Origin: CBEUVQ01 sp965546615
GTDB lineage: Bacteria; Bacillota; Desulfotomaculia; Desulfotomaculales; Desulfohalotomaculaceae
Assembly (NCBI GenBank): GCA_965546615.1
Contig: CBEUVQ010000066.1
Coordinates: 1-6,643, forward strand
Length of the DNA stretch: 6,643 nt
Direction of reading: 5' to 3'
Below the pieces are notes generated by a model. The model ran no database searches, had not been told where the DNA came from, and worked only from the letters and a program-made list of their open reading frames with translations. Position numbers and translations under genes: made by a program. Each line of letters opens with the position of its first letter. Position 1 is the first letter of the stretch. Shown here in pieces: positions 5,642 to 6,643 of this stretch.

Positions 5642-6551
5642 GATACCCTTCACCTTCCTCCAAAACAGCTTGCAGTGCAGTTATAGCCACTTCTACTTGA
5701 TGATCATCCGGTTCACGTGTGGTCAGTTTTTGCAGCCACAATCCGGGAGAGACAGCCAGTTTGCAGATAATATTATCTGTATGCTTAGCGGACAGTTTTA
5801 ACAATTCATAGGAAATACCCGCCACCACCGGCAGCAGTAAAACGCGGGACAAAATGCGCCAAATAATGTTATCGTTGTGCCCCAGCAGTGCAAACACAAA
5901 AATACTCACCAGCATCACAATCAGCAAAAAGCTGGTGCCGCAGCGGGGATGCAGTGTTGTGTATTTCTGCACATTTGCTACCTCCAGCGGTTCACCTGCC
6001 TCGTAGGCATTGATCACTTTGTGCTCCGCCCCGTGATATTGGAACACACGCTGAATATCTTTCACCCTTGATATCGCAATAACGTAAGCTAAAAACACCC
6101 CCAGGCGGATTACACCTTCCACCATATTGCTCCAAAAGGGGTCGGTTACCGCACCTGCCACCCAATGAGTGGCTGCGGTAGGAAGAATGACAAAAAGCAG
6201 CACTGCCAGGCCGAAACCGACCAGCATGGTAACGGCAATTTCTTTTTTGCTGAGCTCTTCTTCTTCATCTACCGCTTGATTGGCAGAATAGCTCAGCGCT
6301 TCGATCCCCAAAATTAATGATTCAAAAAGAGACACAACACCTCTTATGCCGGGCCACTTAAAAAAGCGATACCGTTCGGCAACAGAACTCATTTCACGCC
6401 GATCTATCGCAATAGTTTTATCAGGCTTGCGCACTGCTACGGAACGGGTCTTGGGCCCGCGCATCATTACACCTTCAATAACCGCCTGGCCGCCGTATTG
6501 AAACCCGCCTTTCAATTTTAAAACCCCCTTTAATTCTGCCAAGGTATTCAT
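5631..6551 (-). CDS. yqhQ: DUF1385 family membrane protein (YqhQ-like), function unknown
   Basis: A 306-residue conserved membrane protein. The N-terminus has YGGQAVIEGVMMRGP (19-33), the family signature. A cytosolic or soluble segment with an acidic patch DEEEELSKKE (95-104) precedes about four hydrophobic helices (roughly 105-127, 147-163, 205-223 and 233-252). Between helices 2 and 3 lies the most striking block, FQYHGAEHKVINAYEAGE (170-187) followed by TTLHPRCGTSFLL (198-210); His173, Glu176, His177, His201 and Cys204 could form a metal site, but that is inference. The C-terminus ends with SPGLWLQKLTTREPDDHQ (268-285) and VEVAI. No function is established that I know of. The start is uncertain: GAGGA abuts the ATG with no spacer, while TTG at 6542 (9 nt from GAGGA) and TTG at 6515 (8 nt from AAGGGGG at 6524-6530) are better placed. 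It overlaps prfA by 11 nt, suggesting co-expression. Confidence 0.9.
   Translation of the reverse strand: MNTLAELKGVLKLKGGFQYGGQAVIEGVMMRGPKTRSVAVRKPDKTIAIDRREMSSVAERYRFFKWPGIRGVVSLFESLILGIEALSYSANQAVDEEEELSKKEIAVTMLVGFGLAVLLFVILPTAATHWVAGAVTDPFWSNMVEGVIRLGVFLAYVIAISRVKDIQRVFQYHGAEHKVINAYEAGEPLEVANVQKYTTLHPRCGTSFLLIVMLVSIFVFALLGHNDNIIWRILSRVLLLPVVAGISYELLKLSAKHTDNIICKLAVSPGLWLQKLTTREPDDHQVEVAITALQAVLEEGEGYHVR
5651..5661 (-). promoter_or_regulatory. Ribosome binding site that decides the prfA start
   Basis: GGAGGAAGGTG on the minus strand. The AAGGTG part (5651-5656) is nine bases from the ATG at 5641. The upstream in-frame GTG at 5653-5651 lies within this purine-rich segment and so cannot use it. 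The site sits inside the last codons of the DUF1385 gene. Confidence 0.7.
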
Positions 6552-6597
6552 TCCTCAGGCGGAACGGTCAAGATTGTTCACTGGTAAGCGAATAAAG

Positions 6598-6626
6598 AAA
6601 TAGCAGAGCATATTGCTCTGCTATTT
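6598..6626 (-). terminator. Intrinsic terminator of the upstream gene
   Basis: A perfect 13-bp inverted repeat (AAATAGCAGAGCA paired with TGCTCTGCTATTT) with a 3-nt loop. On the minus strand it is followed by CTTTATT, continuing the T-rich tail, whereas the plus-strand exit is not T-rich. It begins five bases after a TAA (6633-6631), so it most likely ends the gene entering from the right. Only about 46 nt separate it from the annotated DUF1385 start. Confidence 0.8.
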
Positions 6627-6630
6627 GCTC

Positions 6631-6643
6631 TTACTTGTTTAAG
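6631..6643 (-). CDS. Possible last codons of an upstream gene
   Basis: On the minus strand the window enters with a frame reading Leu-Asn-Lys followed by TAA at 6633-6631, right before the terminator. Such a stop-then-hairpin arrangement suggests the end of a coding gene. In clostridial genomes with this order it would often be rpmE (ribosomal protein L31), but three codons cannot show that. Confidence 0.3.

Overview
This 6.6-kb window is a compact stretch of a bacterial chromosome carrying conserved housekeeping genes. Gene content and order resemble the Bacillus subtilis prfA-prmC ... ywlC-ywlD-ywlE-rpiB ... glyA neighbourhood, and a DUF1385 gene lies just upstream of prfA as in many Clostridia. 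Together with strong purine-rich ribosome binding sites, frequent TTG/GTG starts and a moderate base composition, this points to a Bacillota (Firmicutes) organism, most likely a clostridial lineage. Genus cannot be fixed from the sequence. I see no mobile element, CRISPR array, tRNA or rRNA, and no gene-free stretch over 300 bases.

Layout from the right end, reading the minus strand. A possible last few codons of an upstream gene are followed by a strong intrinsic terminator (6598-6626). A tightly packed unit follows: a DUF1385 (YqhQ-like) membrane protein, prfA (peptide chain release factor 1) and prmC (the methyltransferase that modifies the GGQ glutamine of release factors). DUF1385 and prfA overlap by 11 nt, and prfA and prmC share one base in TAATG, so translation is probably coupled.

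In the centre, on the plus strand, a single nicO/rcnA-type nickel/cobalt transporter gene (3034-3711) runs head-on into prmC. The two stop codons overlap, leaving no room for a terminator. In B. subtilis the sporulation gene spoIIR and others lie at this position, so nicO looks like a lineage-specific replacement.

Left of a 108-nt divergent intergenic region holding an extended -10 promoter, a second minus-strand unit contains ywlC/sua5 (threonylcarbamoyl-AMP synthase for tRNA t6A), mntP (manganese exporter), a YwlE-type low-molecular-weight phosphatase with the arginine-phosphatase signature, rpiB (ribose-5-phosphate isomerase B) and the first 75 codons of glyA (serine hydroxymethyltransferase), cut by the window edge.

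Functionally the cluster combines translation fidelity and termination (PrfA, PrmC, YwlC), metal homeostasis (MntP, NicO), protein-arginine dephosphorylation, and pentose/one-carbon metabolism. I found no convincing new biological system. The points most worth checking are the nicO insertion with its overlapping convergent stops, the NLPY variant in PrmC, and the uncharacterised DUF1385 membrane protein.
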